Source of the DNA: Bacteroidales bacterium
GTDB taxonomy: Bacteria > Bacteroidota > Bacteroidia > Bacteroidales > FEN-979
Length of the DNA: 53,142 nt
Assembly: GCA_030681475.1 (NCBI GenBank)
Contig: JAUXWT010000004.1
Coordinates: forward strand, 1 to 53,142
Direction of reading: 5' to 3'
The translations under genes and the position numbers were made by a program. The notes below the pieces were generated by a model. The model had not been told where the DNA came from and did no database searches. It saw only the letters and a list, made by a program, of their open reading frames with translations. Of the stretch, positions 43,550-53,119 are shown one piece after another. Within the stretch, counting starts at the first letter, position 1. Each line of letters begins with the position of its first letter.

Positions 43550-46500
43550 TTATTTGGATACTTCAGCCTCAATTTGGTTGACACGGTTGGTTGTCTCCCT
43601 TAAGTGTTCGAATGAAATGAAAGCAGGGATACCGCCTTCAATCAATGAATTCAGTTTGTTGATGCTGGCCATGAACTCTGGATCAACGACATTGGGGATT
43701 CCTGCCGGAGGCGCAACCGGTGTATCAACATACCGGCCAACGGCCCTTTGTGGAACCCTTGCAAAATTGATCGCATCAATTACATGGGGGTAGTTTACCA
43801 TTAGGTTCTTTGTGGTTTTGGGATCAATGACAATCTCCTGGCCGGTCTCACTAATCAAAGTGGGAGTTGAATATAAACCGGTCTGAGGAGAACTGACTAG
43901 CGGAACATCTTTATAGAGTTTATTGTCATCCTGACCAATCACCGAATAGCGGCCTTTGGCTGCTTCCGGTACTTTCTGGCTCAAGATGTAACCGATCTGG
44001 ACTGCCCCCAGGGCAGCAGTGATCACGCTCATGACAATGCCGATCACCGGGCCTCCGGACAGCGCTGATGCCACGGCTTGAGCGACACTGATAATCGCAT
44101 TGAACAGGGCCATTTCCTTGGCACGGACAGCTTGGTCATGTTCTATTTTTTTCTTTTTCTTATCCAGGTCGGTATCCATTTTGCCAACCATGGAATCATA
44201 TTGCGATTTTGAAATGAGCTTGGCATCAAGCTGCGCCTTTAAATTTGCTTTTTTCTTATTGTTTGCATCTTCATCCTGCTTTAACTGCTGGTTTTCAGAA
44301 TCGTTTTGCATGGAGAAGATTGAGCCAAGTGCATCTACAGCCCCTTTAGCCAGAGAAATAGCATTGTCAGCGACCTGTAATGCGGTCTCCTTTGAAAGCT
44401 GAATTTGTTTGGCAGCAACCTCTTCTGCCATTTGCTTTTTAATTTCGGCAGTCCGGGCTTCATCCTTGATGTTATCTTCAAGAATCTTCCGGTACTTCGC
44501 ATCAACCTCAAGGCGAATTTTGACCTGTTTTTCCGCCAGGTCGATATCAGACTTCAGGCGCAGACTCTTTAACTGCTCCTGGTAATCGAAAAGGTTCTTG
44601 TCATCATTATCAACATGCTTTGAGACTACATTTGCACCTTTCTGTGCGAATGTCTCCTTGATGGCTTGTTTCTGCTGCTCGGTTGCCTTGGTAACCGACA
44701 GCGTATATTCCATTTCCAATTGAAGCGAATCAAGGACTGCCTGCAAGTACTCATCAGAATCCTTATCCATGGATGCCATTTTTGCATCCGCTTTTTCCTT
44801 GTCGATTTTGTACTGGGACTGAATTTCCTTTTCAGCATATTTGGCTCGTATCTCGTCTTGCTTTTCAATAAGCTGATCTGTAAGAACTCGCCTGAGTTCT
44901 ACTTCATCGGCTGAATTACCCTTGATTTTGTCGAGACGTTCACCCAGTTTCTCTTCCTCGATGGCCAGTTCCCTGTCCATTTCTCCTTCGGTGACAGCCG
45001 CTCTGGCCTGGGCCAGTTGCTTCTTAATATCGAGAAGGTAATCGGCCTGTTTTTTTGCCTTAGATTCAGCTTCCGCCGGAGATCCGGTGGATGGATCTGA
45101 TTTATCGAACGACTGAATCTTTTTATTCAAATCCTTGATCTTGCCCTGAACCCGGATAAAATCCTCTGAACCGGCCACGGATGCTTTCAGGGCAATCTGG
45201 TATTTTGAAAGTTTTGCTTCCAGGTTATCGAGCGATTCACCGACGATTTTATCCCCGATGGTTTCCGCATTGAGCACATCGCTCAGTGATTGCTTCGCAT
45301 CCTTGAATTGAGAGATTTTATCCTGAAGCTTTTTATTTCCTTCATCATAGGGTTTTGTTGCCTCGACCCGGTTATCCTGGGCATCAATGGCATTATCTGC
45401 AACGGCCATTGCAGCTCCGCCCGGGCTGGCGGCACCTTTTACCGTATTCCAAACTCTTTGCAGGATTGTCGGTTTTGCTGCTGCTTCACCAATTGACTTC
45501 TGTTTTGTCTGCATCAAAAGCAGTTCTGCTTCTGCCTGTTTTATGGTCAGGTCGATTTTTTCCTGAAGGTCCTTTTTCTCCTGGACTGAGAGCAGGTTCA
45601 GGTTTCTAACGGTACCGGCAACTTTTTCGTAGGCATCTTCAAGCTTTTTATTGGCCTCGGCCAGTAAAACAGTGGTTGAAGCTTTTAATTTCTCCAGGGC
45701 AATAGCCTGACTATTGTACGTTTCGTATGTCTTGATCCCGGCAACCAAAGCAGTAATGGCTGCAATGACCAGTCCAATTGGGTTAGCGGCCATGGCTGCG
45801 TTCCAGAGCCATTGGGCAGTGGTTGCCAGCTTGGTGGCGATCGTGCCGTTTCCTTTCCAAATGGCAAGCAACTGCTCTTTGACGATCAGGTATTCTAGAA
45901 CCACGGCATCTTTCATTTTCAGAAGGATGCCTTCCTTTAAAGTCAGGTTGTTCAAAATTGCAACCTGGATTGATCTTGTCTGAGCTGCAATGTAAACCCC
46001 AATGGCACCGGTGAGTGCGATAAGAGCGATACGGTATTTGTCGATCCATTCGGGCAGTGCCTTCAGCCATGCCACCAGGTTTACCACTGCGCCGACCATT
46101 GATTTGAGAAACTCCGTCACACCCGGCAAGGTGATCAGCCGATAAAACTCTTTCCCCAGTTTATCCAGCGTGGCGCCCAGGGTTGTATTCTTGTCGTTGA
46201 ACTGCCTTAGAATCTCATCGGTACCTTGTAAGGATTTTCCAGCAAGGAGAACTTTCTGTTGGAGCATGTCGGTATTGTTGCCCAATTTGGCAAAGACTTC
46301 GGAGGCACCGGCACCGGAAATTTCCAGCTCCCGGATCAATGTTCCTAATATTGTTGCACCCTCACCACCTCTTTTGGAACCTTCGACAACTTTAACGAAA
46401 GCGCCATAGAGATCGGTATTTACCAGTGTGGTAAAGTCTTTCAATGGAATTCCGGCCACCTTAGCGAAGTCGGCGGTGTTGTATGTCATCTTCATGAGGA

Positions 46501-47338
46501 TCTTCGTCATTGCCGTGCCGCCCCTTTCGGTGGAAACTGCAAGCTCCTGGAGGGTGGCAGAAATGCCCATCACTTCAGCAGAAGATAAGCCTAGCGACAT
46601 ACCTACGCCGCCAATTCTGTTTGAAAGATCGACCAGTACCGGCGCCGTGGCGAATCCGTCGGCTCCCAGCACATTGATTGCATTACCCAACCGGAGCATA
46701 TCGTCGGAAACCGCTGAAGTCTTCATGTCTGTAAGGACATTCCGGAGGGTTCCCATCTGGGTTGCGACTTCGCTGGCTCCGCCTTGTATTTCAGCGCCAA
46801 GAGCGACATTTAATTTATCAATCGAATCGACAAACGGAAGGATATCTTTCTGAGCGATCCCAAGTTGCCCGGCAACCACAGCCATTTCACGAAGGTCGCT
46901 CCGGGAAGTTCGGGTGTCGATCTTACCCAGTTCTGTATTCAGTTTCTTTACTTCATCAACCGTCAGTTTGGTGGTTTTACGAATATCGGCCAGCGAATCC
47001 TCCAGTTTCGCATTGCCTTTGATAATACCGACCACGGCAGCGCCGAACCCTATAACTCCCACGGTGATCATCTGAAGGACCTGCTGGTACTTGTTGGCCT
47101 GGTCGGCTAGTTTAGAAAAGGCACCGCCCGTTTGGTTTATCTCTCCCCTGAGGTCTTTTAGCCTGCCATTTACTTTCTGAAACTCTCTTTCCTTTTCGCC
47201 AAATTCCTTTGAATTGACATTCAATTGGCGCAGTTCTGCGTTTAGTTTCCGTGCTTCTGCCTCTAATTGTTTGAGGGTGGCATTGGCTTTTTCCCCGTTG
47301 AAAATGACGGTGGCGGTGGACGTTTCGTTTTTAGCCAT
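43550..47338 (-). CDS. Phage tail tape-measure protein
   Basis: About 1262 aa from ATG at 47338 (MAKNETSTATVIF); the alternative at 47362 overlaps the upstream gene more. Coiled-coil N-terminus, the TP901-type core (about 90-420, with GIGMSLGLSSAEVMGI-like segments), hydrophobic stretches (about 80-100, 440-460, 520-545 and near 1130), and long Lys/Glu-rich coiled coils (about 740-1080). Its length sets tail length, so it implies a long-tailed phage. Confidence 0.85.
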   Translation of the reverse strand: MAKNETSTATVIFNGEKANATLKQLEAEARKLNAELRQLNVNSKEFGEKEREFQKVNGRLKDLRGEINQTGGAFSKLADQANKYQQVLQMITVGVIGFGAAVVGIIKGNAKLEDSLADIRKTTKLTVDEVKKLNTELGKIDTRTSRSDLREMAVVAGQLGIAQKDILPFVDSIDKLNVALGAEIQGGASEVATQMGTLRNVLTDMKTSAVSDDMLRLGNAINVLGADGFATAPVLVDLSNRIGGVGMSLGLSSAEVMGISATLQELAVSTERGGTAMTKILMKMTYNTADFAKVAGIPLKDFTTLVNTDLYGAFVKVVEGSKRGGEGATILGTLIRELEISGAGASEVFAKLGNNTDMLQQKVLLAGKSLQGTDEILRQFNDKNTTLGATLDKLGKEFYRLITLPGVTEFLKSMVGAVVNLVAWLKALPEWIDKYRIALIALTGAIGVYIAAQTRSIQVAILNNLTLKEGILLKMKDAVVLEYLIVKEQLLAIWKGNGTIATKLATTAQWLWNAAMAANPIGLVIAAITALVAGIKTYETYNSQAIALEKLKASTTVLLAEANKKLEDAYEKVAGTVRNLNLLSVQEKKDLQEKIDLTIKQAEAELLLMQTKQKSIGEAAAKPTILQRVWNTVKGAASPGGAAMAVADNAIDAQDNRVEATKPYDEGNKKLQDKISQFKDAKQSLSDVLNAETIGDKIVGESLDNLEAKLSKYQIALKASVAGSEDFIRVQGKIKDLNKKIQSFDKSDPSTGSPAEAESKAKKQADYLLDIKKQLAQARAAVTEGEMDRELAIEEEKLGERLDKIKGNSADEVELRRVLTDQLIEKQDEIRAKYAEKEIQSQYKIDKEKADAKMASMDKDSDEYLQAVLDSLQLEMEYTLSVTKATEQQKQAIKETFAQKGANVVSKHVDNDDKNLFDYQEQLKSLRLKSDIDLAEKQVKIRLEVDAKYRKILEDNIKDEARTAEIKKQMAEEVAAKQIQLSKETALQVADNAISLAKGAVDALGSIFSMQNDSENQQLKQDEDANNKKKANLKAQLDAKLISKSQYDSMVGKMDTDLDKKKKKIEHDQAVRAKEMALFNAIISVAQAVASALSGGPVIGIVMSVITAALGAVQIGYILSQKVPEAAKGRYSVIGQDDNKLYKDVPLVSSPQTGLYSTPTLISETGQEIVIDPKTTKNLMVNYPHVIDAINFARVPQRAVGRYVDTPVAPPAGIPNVVDPEFMASINKLNSLIEGGIPAFISFEHLRETTNRVNQIEAEVSK

Positions 47339-47771
47339 TGGTAATTGATTTATCAGATACATTCTCGGTGATAGCGATCACACCTCTATGGCTATACTCT
47401 TTGGCGAAGATTTCGCTGAGCTTCATGACTTCGGCATGAAATGTTTTGGAATACCATTTCTTTGGTCGTCTCCGGTTTCCAAGCATTTTCCCGGAAAGTC
47501 GGCGTGATGTCGCAGATTCTTTCACATCCCCGATCTTGACACCCCTGCCGACTCCCATATCGACAAAGCGACCGTAATACTCAAAAAGCAGGGTGATTTT
47601 CAGCACATTTCCCTGTGCCGATGCAAGGACATTGTATTTGAAACTTTTCAGGAGATTACCAGTGTCACCGATTTTATTGGAAGCAAGTTTCTTCTTCCAT
47701 TTGATAATGGTGATTTTAGCCCAGGCTTCGGCTATTTCACGTTCGGAAAGTTTGGTTGGGGGGCTTTGCAT
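47331..47771 (-). CDS. Phage virion-morphogenesis/HK97 gp10-like protein
   Basis: 146 aa, basic. It has a gp10/minor-tail pattern (DTGNLLKSFKYNV, FEYYGRFVDMGVGRG). It lies between tail genes and the tape measure and overlaps the latter by eight bases. The assignment is by pattern and place only. Confidence 0.55.
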   Translation of the reverse strand: MQSPPTKLSEREIAEAWAKITIIKWKKKLASNKIGDTGNLLKSFKYNVLASAQGNVLKITLLFEYYGRFVDMGVGRGVKIGDVKESATSRRLSGKMLGNRRRPKKWYSKTFHAEVMKLSEIFAKEYSHRGVIAITENVSDKSITNG

Positions 47772-47807
47772 TGGTAGAAATTTTTAAATTTTGTTTTAAA
47801 TTAAATA

Positions 47808-48299
47808 TCATGCGTTAACCCATTTCGAAACATCAAAATCAAAATCAAGACAATCCAGAAATTTGAATGAATACATCATCCCATAATCATTATCAAACAC
47901 AGGCCCAAGCATTTCATAGCTTACAGAATTGATATTGAAGCCCGGAATGGCTTTCACGGTAAGTAGTTCGCATTTGAGATAATCATTCAGCATTCTGGCA
48001 ATGATATCTGTCCCGATCTGCTTCATTTTTGACAGAAGCACTAACTCACCGGAAAAATCATCAATTTGATCGAGGTGGCCGATGATCAGGAACCCTGCAT
48101 TGATTGAATCCAGGATATTATCCAGGTTTGAAGCTTCAAAATTCCCGGAAAGACTGGTCATGATTAGTGCAGGGTATTTAATGTTTGATCGCAGGGCAGC
48201 AAGCGGTTCATTGATATCCATCAGGTAGAAATCATTGATTTCTTTGTGCTCCCTGGCAATGGTACGGAAATACTCAACGTAGCTGTTAATGTCGGTCAT
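47808..48299 (-). CDS. Phage protein, unknown (tail region)
   Basis: 163 aa, acidic, no recognised motif. It overlaps the preceding gene by 14 bases. Its place before the gp10-like gene suggests a tail-completion or tail-tube associated protein. Confidence 0.5.
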   Translation of the reverse strand: MTDINSYVEYFRTIAREHKEINDFYLMDINEPLAALRSNIKYPALIMTSLSGNFEASNLDNILDSINAGFLIIGHLDQIDDFSGELVLLSKMKQIGTDIIARMLNDYLKCELLTVKAIPGFNINSVSYEMLGPVFDNDYGMMYSFKFLDCLDFDFDVSKWVNA

Positions 48300-49092
48300 A
48301 GGAATCGATCTTGTGCATATACTCGTGATACTCTTTTGCTTTCTTGTTTAACCCGATGAACACGTTGTAAAGGTTTGAATTCATTACCGTTTCGAGGCTT
48401 CTATCATCGGTCTTGCCATCGGCAAGGGAAATGATAAGCGAAGCCCAGCCGTTATCTTCACTCCCGATGCCATCTTGTTGCTCGTAAACATAAGGATACA
48501 ACTGTGGCAATGAATTCAAAACACCGGAAAAGAATAGGAATATGGAGTACTTGACTTCATAATCCAGTCCGGCAATTCTTCGGCAACGGCGTTTCAGCGA
48601 TCGGTTGACAAGCTTTTTCCGGGGATCCTGATTGTCGGAATAGGCCTTCCGGATGAACCAGAACCATTTCTTTGGCCGGTAAAAAACTGCAACCATTTCA
48701 TCGAGGTATTTCTGCTCCTTGGTTTTTGAAAATGAATCGAGCAGGGAATTGGCAATGGTGAATTCGCCGAAGGTGCAGTTCATCATGGCATCTGCCGGAC
48801 CAAAGTATTTTCTTCTGCCGGTTCGTAAAACAGGGAGAAGATTTTTTGTCAGGGAGACCTCCTTGAATAGGAAATCGAGGCTTTCGCATAGGAAATAAAT
48901 ATCCTCATGGTCAATGCGCTTCATTACTTTCTGCCGGATCGTAAGGATTTTTAAAAGCACCCTGAGCTTAAAATCCATCATGGTTAGTTGCCCTTGAAAC
49001 TGGCGGCTGACAAACAAAATTTGTTTTTTTGTCAGTTCATTCCAGTCGGAAGGCATGAAATATATTTTACCATCTATTTCAACCTTATTCAT
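48286..49092 (-). CDS. Phage protein, unknown
   Basis: About 268 aa from ATG at 49092, which overlaps the stop of the spanin-like gene (ATGA). A longer start at 49170 is less likely because of that coupling. The sequence is basic and helical, with aromatic-rich PKKWFWFIRKAY. It may be a tail assembly protein given its place upstream of the tape measure; no family recognised. Confidence 0.55.
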   Translation of the reverse strand: MNKVEIDGKIYFMPSDWNELTKKQILFVSRQFQGQLTMMDFKLRVLLKILTIRQKVMKRIDHEDIYFLCESLDFLFKEVSLTKNLLPVLRTGRRKYFGPADAMMNCTFGEFTIANSLLDSFSKTKEQKYLDEMVAVFYRPKKWFWFIRKAYSDNQDPRKKLVNRSLKRRCRRIAGLDYEVKYSIFLFFSGVLNSLPQLYPYVYEQQDGIGSEDNGWASLIISLADGKTDDRSLETVMNSNLYNVFIGLNKKAKEYHEYMHKIDSYDRH

Positions 49093-49601
49093 GGCAGCAA
49101 TTTTCTTTTGAGATAGAAACGGATCAGTTTTATTGCAACCAACATGACAATGACCGCCCAGGCAATCCATCCGGACCAGATCAGGAAGTTCTGAAAACCC
49201 GAAACCCTGTATACAGTCGTTTCAATCGTCCTGGATTCAATCCTGGATTCCCTGATGTGAGTTTCTTTCCAGGCAAAGTAGATCGAACTGCTGTCGATCT
49301 TGGCGCCGGTGGTCAGAACATTATTCTGAACCGAAAAGAAAGGAACAACCCGGCTTCCAGGCTTCACTTCTAAAATCTGTTTTACAACAACTTTCCCGTC
49401 CTGACATTCCAACAGCGCTTTGATCAACCCACTGTCTGCCGGTAAGGGGATCAGGGAATCTTTCACGGAAGTGATGGTATCGTGCTGAACAAAAACAGTC
49501 GATCGCTCTGCAACAGGATATCTTTCAGAACATCTTTTTTCAGTAATACAGCCGGACATGAAGGCGGCCAGGAGCAGAATCAGAAAACCCGGTTTTATCA
49601 T
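49089..49601 (-). CDS. Spanin-like lipoprotein with C-terminal membrane helix
   Basis: 170 aa. A lipoprotein signal (LLAAFMSGC) sits at one end and a membrane helix (about 138-160) followed by a basic tail at the other. Attachment to the outer membrane by lipid and to the inner membrane by a helix is the layout of unimolecular spanins, which fuse the membranes at lysis. It directly follows the endolysin gene with a four-base overlap. Confidence 0.65.
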   Translation of the reverse strand: MIKPGFLILLLAAFMSGCITEKRCSERYPVAERSTVFVQHDTITSVKDSLIPLPADSGLIKALLECQDGKVVVKQILEVKPGSRVVPFFSVQNNVLTTGAKIDSSSIYFAWKETHIRESRIESRTIETTVYRVSGFQNFLIWSGWIAWAVIVMLVAIKLIRFYLKRKLLP

Positions 49602-50119
49602 GCGATGAATTTAAAATTGTTCAATCGGTTCATCCATCCATTGAAAAATTTGAGCTGGTCCGGATGATTTTTTACCAGTTCTTCAATAAAGACCTTCCTT
49701 GCCTGGAATATGGCAGCATGTAGCCCGCGCTGGTTGACGTTGTTGACGGAAAACAGAGTAGCGGTTCCTACGATCCCGTCATCGGGAACCTTCAACAATC
49801 GTTGCGGAATGACAATGCCCCATTTTCCGCTGCCCCAGACCCAGTCAACCAGAATTTCCGCAATGCTTTGATTGGTAACCTGGTCACCTTTCCACCGGTT
49901 CCAGTAATTCAATCTCAGGACTTTCACCGCATCTGCTTTGGAAAGCAGCTTGATATCTTCAGCGTCAATGTCGCCATCACCGTCTTTATCATAACCTACC
50001 ATTCGCCAGGTAGCAAGGGTTACACCCATATTTGTAGCGCCTCCCTTGTCTTTGGGATCATTGACAAACCCGCCTTCAAATCGAAGGATCTTCGGGGCAA
50101 ATAATTCGAGTTTTGCCAT
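49598..50119 (-). CDS. Endolysin, glycoside hydrolase family 108-type
   Basis: 173 aa from ATG at 50119; a start at 50149 would run through the stop of the holin-like gene. The N-terminus has the GH108 motif RFEGGFVNDPKDKGGATNMG with the catalytic Glu. An insert, DKDGDGDIDAED, is a near-perfect EF-hand loop, so activity may depend on calcium. The C-terminal half is the peptidoglycan-binding part of the family. It degrades the cell wall at lysis. Confidence 0.85.
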   Translation of the reverse strand: MAKLELFAPKILRFEGGFVNDPKDKGGATNMGVTLATWRMVGYDKDGDGDIDAEDIKLLSKADAVKVLRLNYWNRWKGDQVTNQSIAEILVDWVWGSGKWGIVIPQRLLKVPDDGIVGTATLFSVNNVNQRGLHAAIFQARKVFIEELVKNHPDQLKFFNGWMNRLNNFKFIA

Positions 50120-50120
50120 A

Positions 50121-50291
50121 CTACTTTTTAAATGATGGGTCTTTGACAAAGATCAGGGCAAAGCAAACCGGGGCAAATACCACGTATTCACTCAATGTTG
50201 CCTTGCCGATTACGACCAGCGATAAACCACCGGCCAGCATCAAGATGCCGGTCAGGGTGGTTTTCCAATTCTTAAAAATTCTCTCTTTCAT
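50121..50291 (-). CDS. Small holin-like membrane protein (56 aa)
   Basis: ATG at 50291, TAG at 50121-50123. It starts MKERIFKNWKTTLTGILML, with a basic N-terminus and two hydrophobic segments (about 12-28 and 37-50) separated by a short polar turn, ending in KDPSFKK. It is flanked by the endolysin (one base apart) and another membrane protein. Size, topology and place fit a holin, although similar small proteins can be accessory. Confidence 0.65.
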   Translation of the reverse strand: MKERIFKNWKTTLTGILMLAGGLSLVVIGKATLSEYVVFAPVCFALIFVKDPSFKK

Positions 50292-50297
50292 AATTTT

Positions 50298-50588
50298 CTA
50301 TTTTAAAAGTTGACCTTCGACTTTGGAAATTCTCTCACCATGATCGCCCAGGGTTGCCTTCATTTCATCAATCCCGGTATCATGGCGGCACAGGTGTTCG
50401 CCAATTTCTTTGTGCTTTTCGGTGCAGTAGGTTTCCCTGCATTGCATCTGGACGATGAGCTTATCGACAGATTTTTTCAGGGCAATCACACTCATGTAAA
50501 ACTGGTGCAGGAAAAACCCGATGACCGGAATGGCAATGATTTTGATGATGTCAAAGACATCCTGGAGGATAAAATCAAGTGGCTTCAT
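50298..50588 (-). CDS. Membrane-anchored coiled-coil protein of the lysis cassette
   Basis: 96 aa. One hydrophobic segment (about 10-32) followed by a charged heptad-rich C-terminus (GIDEMKATLGDHGERISKVE). It could be an antiholin or holin partner. It overlaps the upstream gene by four bases. Confidence 0.55.
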   Translation of the reverse strand: MKPLDFILQDVFDIIKIIAIPVIGFFLHQFYMSVIALKKSVDKLIVQMQCRETYCTEKHKEIGEHLCRHDTGIDEMKATLGDHGERISKVEGQLLK

Positions 50589-51595
50589 GCGAGGAAAAAT
50601 GAGTTATCGGATTTGTTTATGAATTCGCTGCGTGTTTCTGCTATTGCTTTTCCGACGTACCGGGTCGAATGAAAATAGGTCGGGTAAGCATCTTCACTGG
50701 CGGTTTCATCAAGATACTGCTGCAGGGCTTTCAATTCGGATTCTCCATCCCTCTGATTGGCTTCAGCCATGATGGAGATTCGGTCTTTGTTGGATGCCTG
50801 TTTAGAAGAGACATTGGCAAACGTGTTGCCGGCAGTATCGAAAATGCCCCAATCGAGAATGTCAATAGAGATTTCCAGCAGTGCCCTGGCCATGGTAAGA
50901 TGAGCCAATGCCGGGCGGATCAAGTCCAGCAGAACCAACTGTGGGGTTGTCAAATCATCATCGGATTTCCAGGCATTTTTAAGCTCATCGAACAATTCCG
51001 CCGAAAGTGTCGGTCGTATATACTTTTTTTCGACAGAGCGGATGATCGGTTTGAGGCTTACGAAAACCCGTCTGCTCTCGCGTATATCCACCTCACTGTT
51101 GAACTCAAGGGTACCACGGATAAACAGGTCTGCGTCCTGAGGCTCGTATCCGGGGTAATCTTCCTTGTGTTCATCCAGGAATTTAAGAACAAGGTCCAGC
51201 GCCGTGTTGGCCCGTCTTATCCAGTTCTCCTTCAGGTTCTGAACCCGGTACTGGGGAGCAGTCTTATGGGTAGGCGTTTCGATGACCTGAATGCCCTGGG
51301 ATGAAATGCTCACACCGAATTCATCAGCGCCAAGCCACAAAGCATAAAGTGCCAGAGGTTTGCGGAGCATAGCGAGTAGTTCAGCCAGATTTTCCGTGGT
51401 AGTTCCATCATCCGGAGGAACCGGATCAAGGGCCATCAGGTCTTGTAGCTGATTATAAAGTACATTGCCAAGCACCGGTTTGATAAAAGTTTCCTGGGCT
51501 TCATCAATATACGGGAACCAATTTTCGATTGAGTTGCTTACATTGATGGAGGCAGCAGTCAAAACCTGTGAAAGATTATCAATGAGTCTTGTCAT
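50585..51595 (-). CDS. Phage structural protein (head-tail region), unknown
   Basis: 336 aa, helical. N-terminal part (FPYIDEAQETFIKPVLGNVLY) and a central RPALAHLTMARALLEI segment resemble an uncharacterised family of Bacteroidota phage proteins that follow portal genes. A head-tail joining role is guessed from position. Four-base overlaps on both sides. Confidence 0.5.
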   Translation of the reverse strand: MTRLIDNLSQVLTAASINVSNSIENWFPYIDEAQETFIKPVLGNVLYNQLQDLMALDPVPPDDGTTTENLAELLAMLRKPLALYALWLGADEFGVSISSQGIQVIETPTHKTAPQYRVQNLKENWIRRANTALDLVLKFLDEHKEDYPGYEPQDADLFIRGTLEFNSEVDIRESRRVFVSLKPIIRSVEKKYIRPTLSAELFDELKNAWKSDDDLTTPQLVLLDLIRPALAHLTMARALLEISIDILDWGIFDTAGNTFANVSSKQASNKDRISIMAEANQRDGESELKALQQYLDETASEDAYPTYFHSTRYVGKAIAETRSEFINKSDNSFFLA

Positions 51596-52686
51596 GCGAT
51601 GTTCTTGTCTATGCGTTTATCAATCTTTGTTGGATGGTCCTGCATGGTCTGGGAGGTGTCAACCGTTACATAATCAAACTCGATGTCAGGCGACCATTTG
51701 TTGAAATCCCGGATAAAATACAATGGTTCCAAACTGATTTGCCGGTAAATGCCCATCTCGGCATTGAGTTGCCAGAAAGCTTCCCGTTTGTCCGATCCGC
51801 TTCCTGCTCCCAGGTTCCCCCCGGGAAGCCCGGAACCCACCAGGCAGGGGTCAACCCCGATTGCAAAGAGGATTTCCGAATTTGCAGCCTGAGAATCTGG
51901 CAGATAAGCATCGTCTTTCAGCTTATTATCGATGACGTTAATTTTCCATCCTGCCAGGTACTCACCTTTGAACTTGTTGAAGAAAGTGAATGTGAGAAAG
52001 GCTTTCCCGGTATTCTCGACATCTGACAGAAAATCGTTCATTTCCGAAAGCACCTTCGTTCTTGCCGACTCACGCTGTTCGCGGGTGTAATCCGGAGAAG
52101 GATACCGGTTCATGAAATAATCATCGGGTATCTCAATGTGATACTTGATGGTCATCTGGTTTTTCATGATGGCCTGCTTGAGCTGGGGCACCTTGTTGGC
52201 AATGCCGAGCCACCCACTTTGGCGGATTCCGTTCCAGACTGAAAGATGGTAGTAGGATTTATTGAACGACCGGTAAAAAACCGGATATGCAAACTGCGGG
52301 TCCTGGTATCGTTTACCATCATATTTAAACGGATCATACATCGGAATTTTAACCAATGACCCGTCGGCTTCATTCGGAGATAGATCCCACTGAGCAGAAA
52401 AGAAAAGGTAAGGAATACGGGACGGATGGTCAATATCCATCTTTGCATTGCGGCAATAAGCCGGGTCTTTCACAAAAACCTTGTTGATCTTGTCTTTTCC
52501 CTTGTTCAGGATAAATTCCACCCATCCGTTTGCAAATATTTCCAGACTGCCGATAAGATCAATCCATTGAAAATTCAACCGGTTGATGCGAAGAAACTCG
52601 ACAATTTCCGGATCAGTGACCAGCTCACGGATCGGCGCTCCCAGGTTGTCCTTGCCTTTATCGCGATAGATAATACTAATTTTGCC
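51592..52686 (-). pseudogene. 5'-truncated portal-like phage gene
   Basis: The frame is open from a stop near 52687 down to 51592 but has no proper start; it begins mid-domain at GKISIIYRDKGKDNLG. A TTG at 52576-52578 could start a shortened protein of 328 aa. The C-terminal half (GSGSDKREAFWQL, then RQISLEPLYFI) looks like a portal protein. Further upstream, another frame continues with NNDGDVFVITRAEKLTDF, so the gene was broken by frameshift and stop. Confidence 0.5.
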
Positions 52687-53042
52687 TCACCAGGCGGGAA
52701 TGTTAAAAATCAGTCAACTTTTCAGCCCTGGTTATTACAAATACATCGCCGTCGTTATTGCCGTAGGTCAGCCAATGAAATCCAACCCAATCTTACATTC
52801 ATAAACGATGGAAATATCAATGAGTTCAGGCATTCAAAAGTTTTCAAATAACCGCTGATAGCAAAAAAAAATAGTTACTTTTGCAACCTGAATGATTAGT
52901 TTGAACATTTTTTAAGTTTAGGGTTTGCCTTAATATTCTAAAAATCGAGTGATGAATAATTTCAAATCACTGAAACAATCAATGAAAAGTAAACTTTACA
53001 GAGATCATATCACTGTAATCACTGATAACATTGATGTTTTAA
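52687..53042. other. Decayed prophage edge without intact gene
   Basis: The first part holds broken remains of the portal-like gene. A plus-strand TACTTTTG box at 52876-52883 has no open frame after it and could drive the tRNA or a small RNA. No att repeat or capsid gene is visible. Confidence 0.4.
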
Positions 53043-53066
53043 CATTTTGGGGCACATTTTGGGGCA
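53043..53066 (+). repeat. 12-bp tandem repeat, two copies
   Basis: CATTTTGGGGCA occurs twice in direct succession, 54 bases before the tRNA. The two G-tracts are unusual in this AT-rich stretch. It may be a recombinase-binding or attachment-related sequence. Confidence 0.6.
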
Positions 53067-53119
53067 CATGACCTTTAAACCAGTTCATATACAAACATAA
53101 ATAATTGATATTCAATGAT

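Larger units (their letters stand above)
36432..52850. mobile_element. Cryptic prophage (integrase, tail and lysis genes)
   Basis: Integrase on the plus strand at the left end, then about fourteen minus-strand genes in near-continuous overlap: tail fibres, tail proteins, tape measure, lysis cassette and a broken portal-like gene. Terminase, major capsid, replication and repressor genes are absent. The right border is uncertain; decayed DNA separates the last gene from a tRNA at 53120. No matching att repeats were found. Confidence 0.75.
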
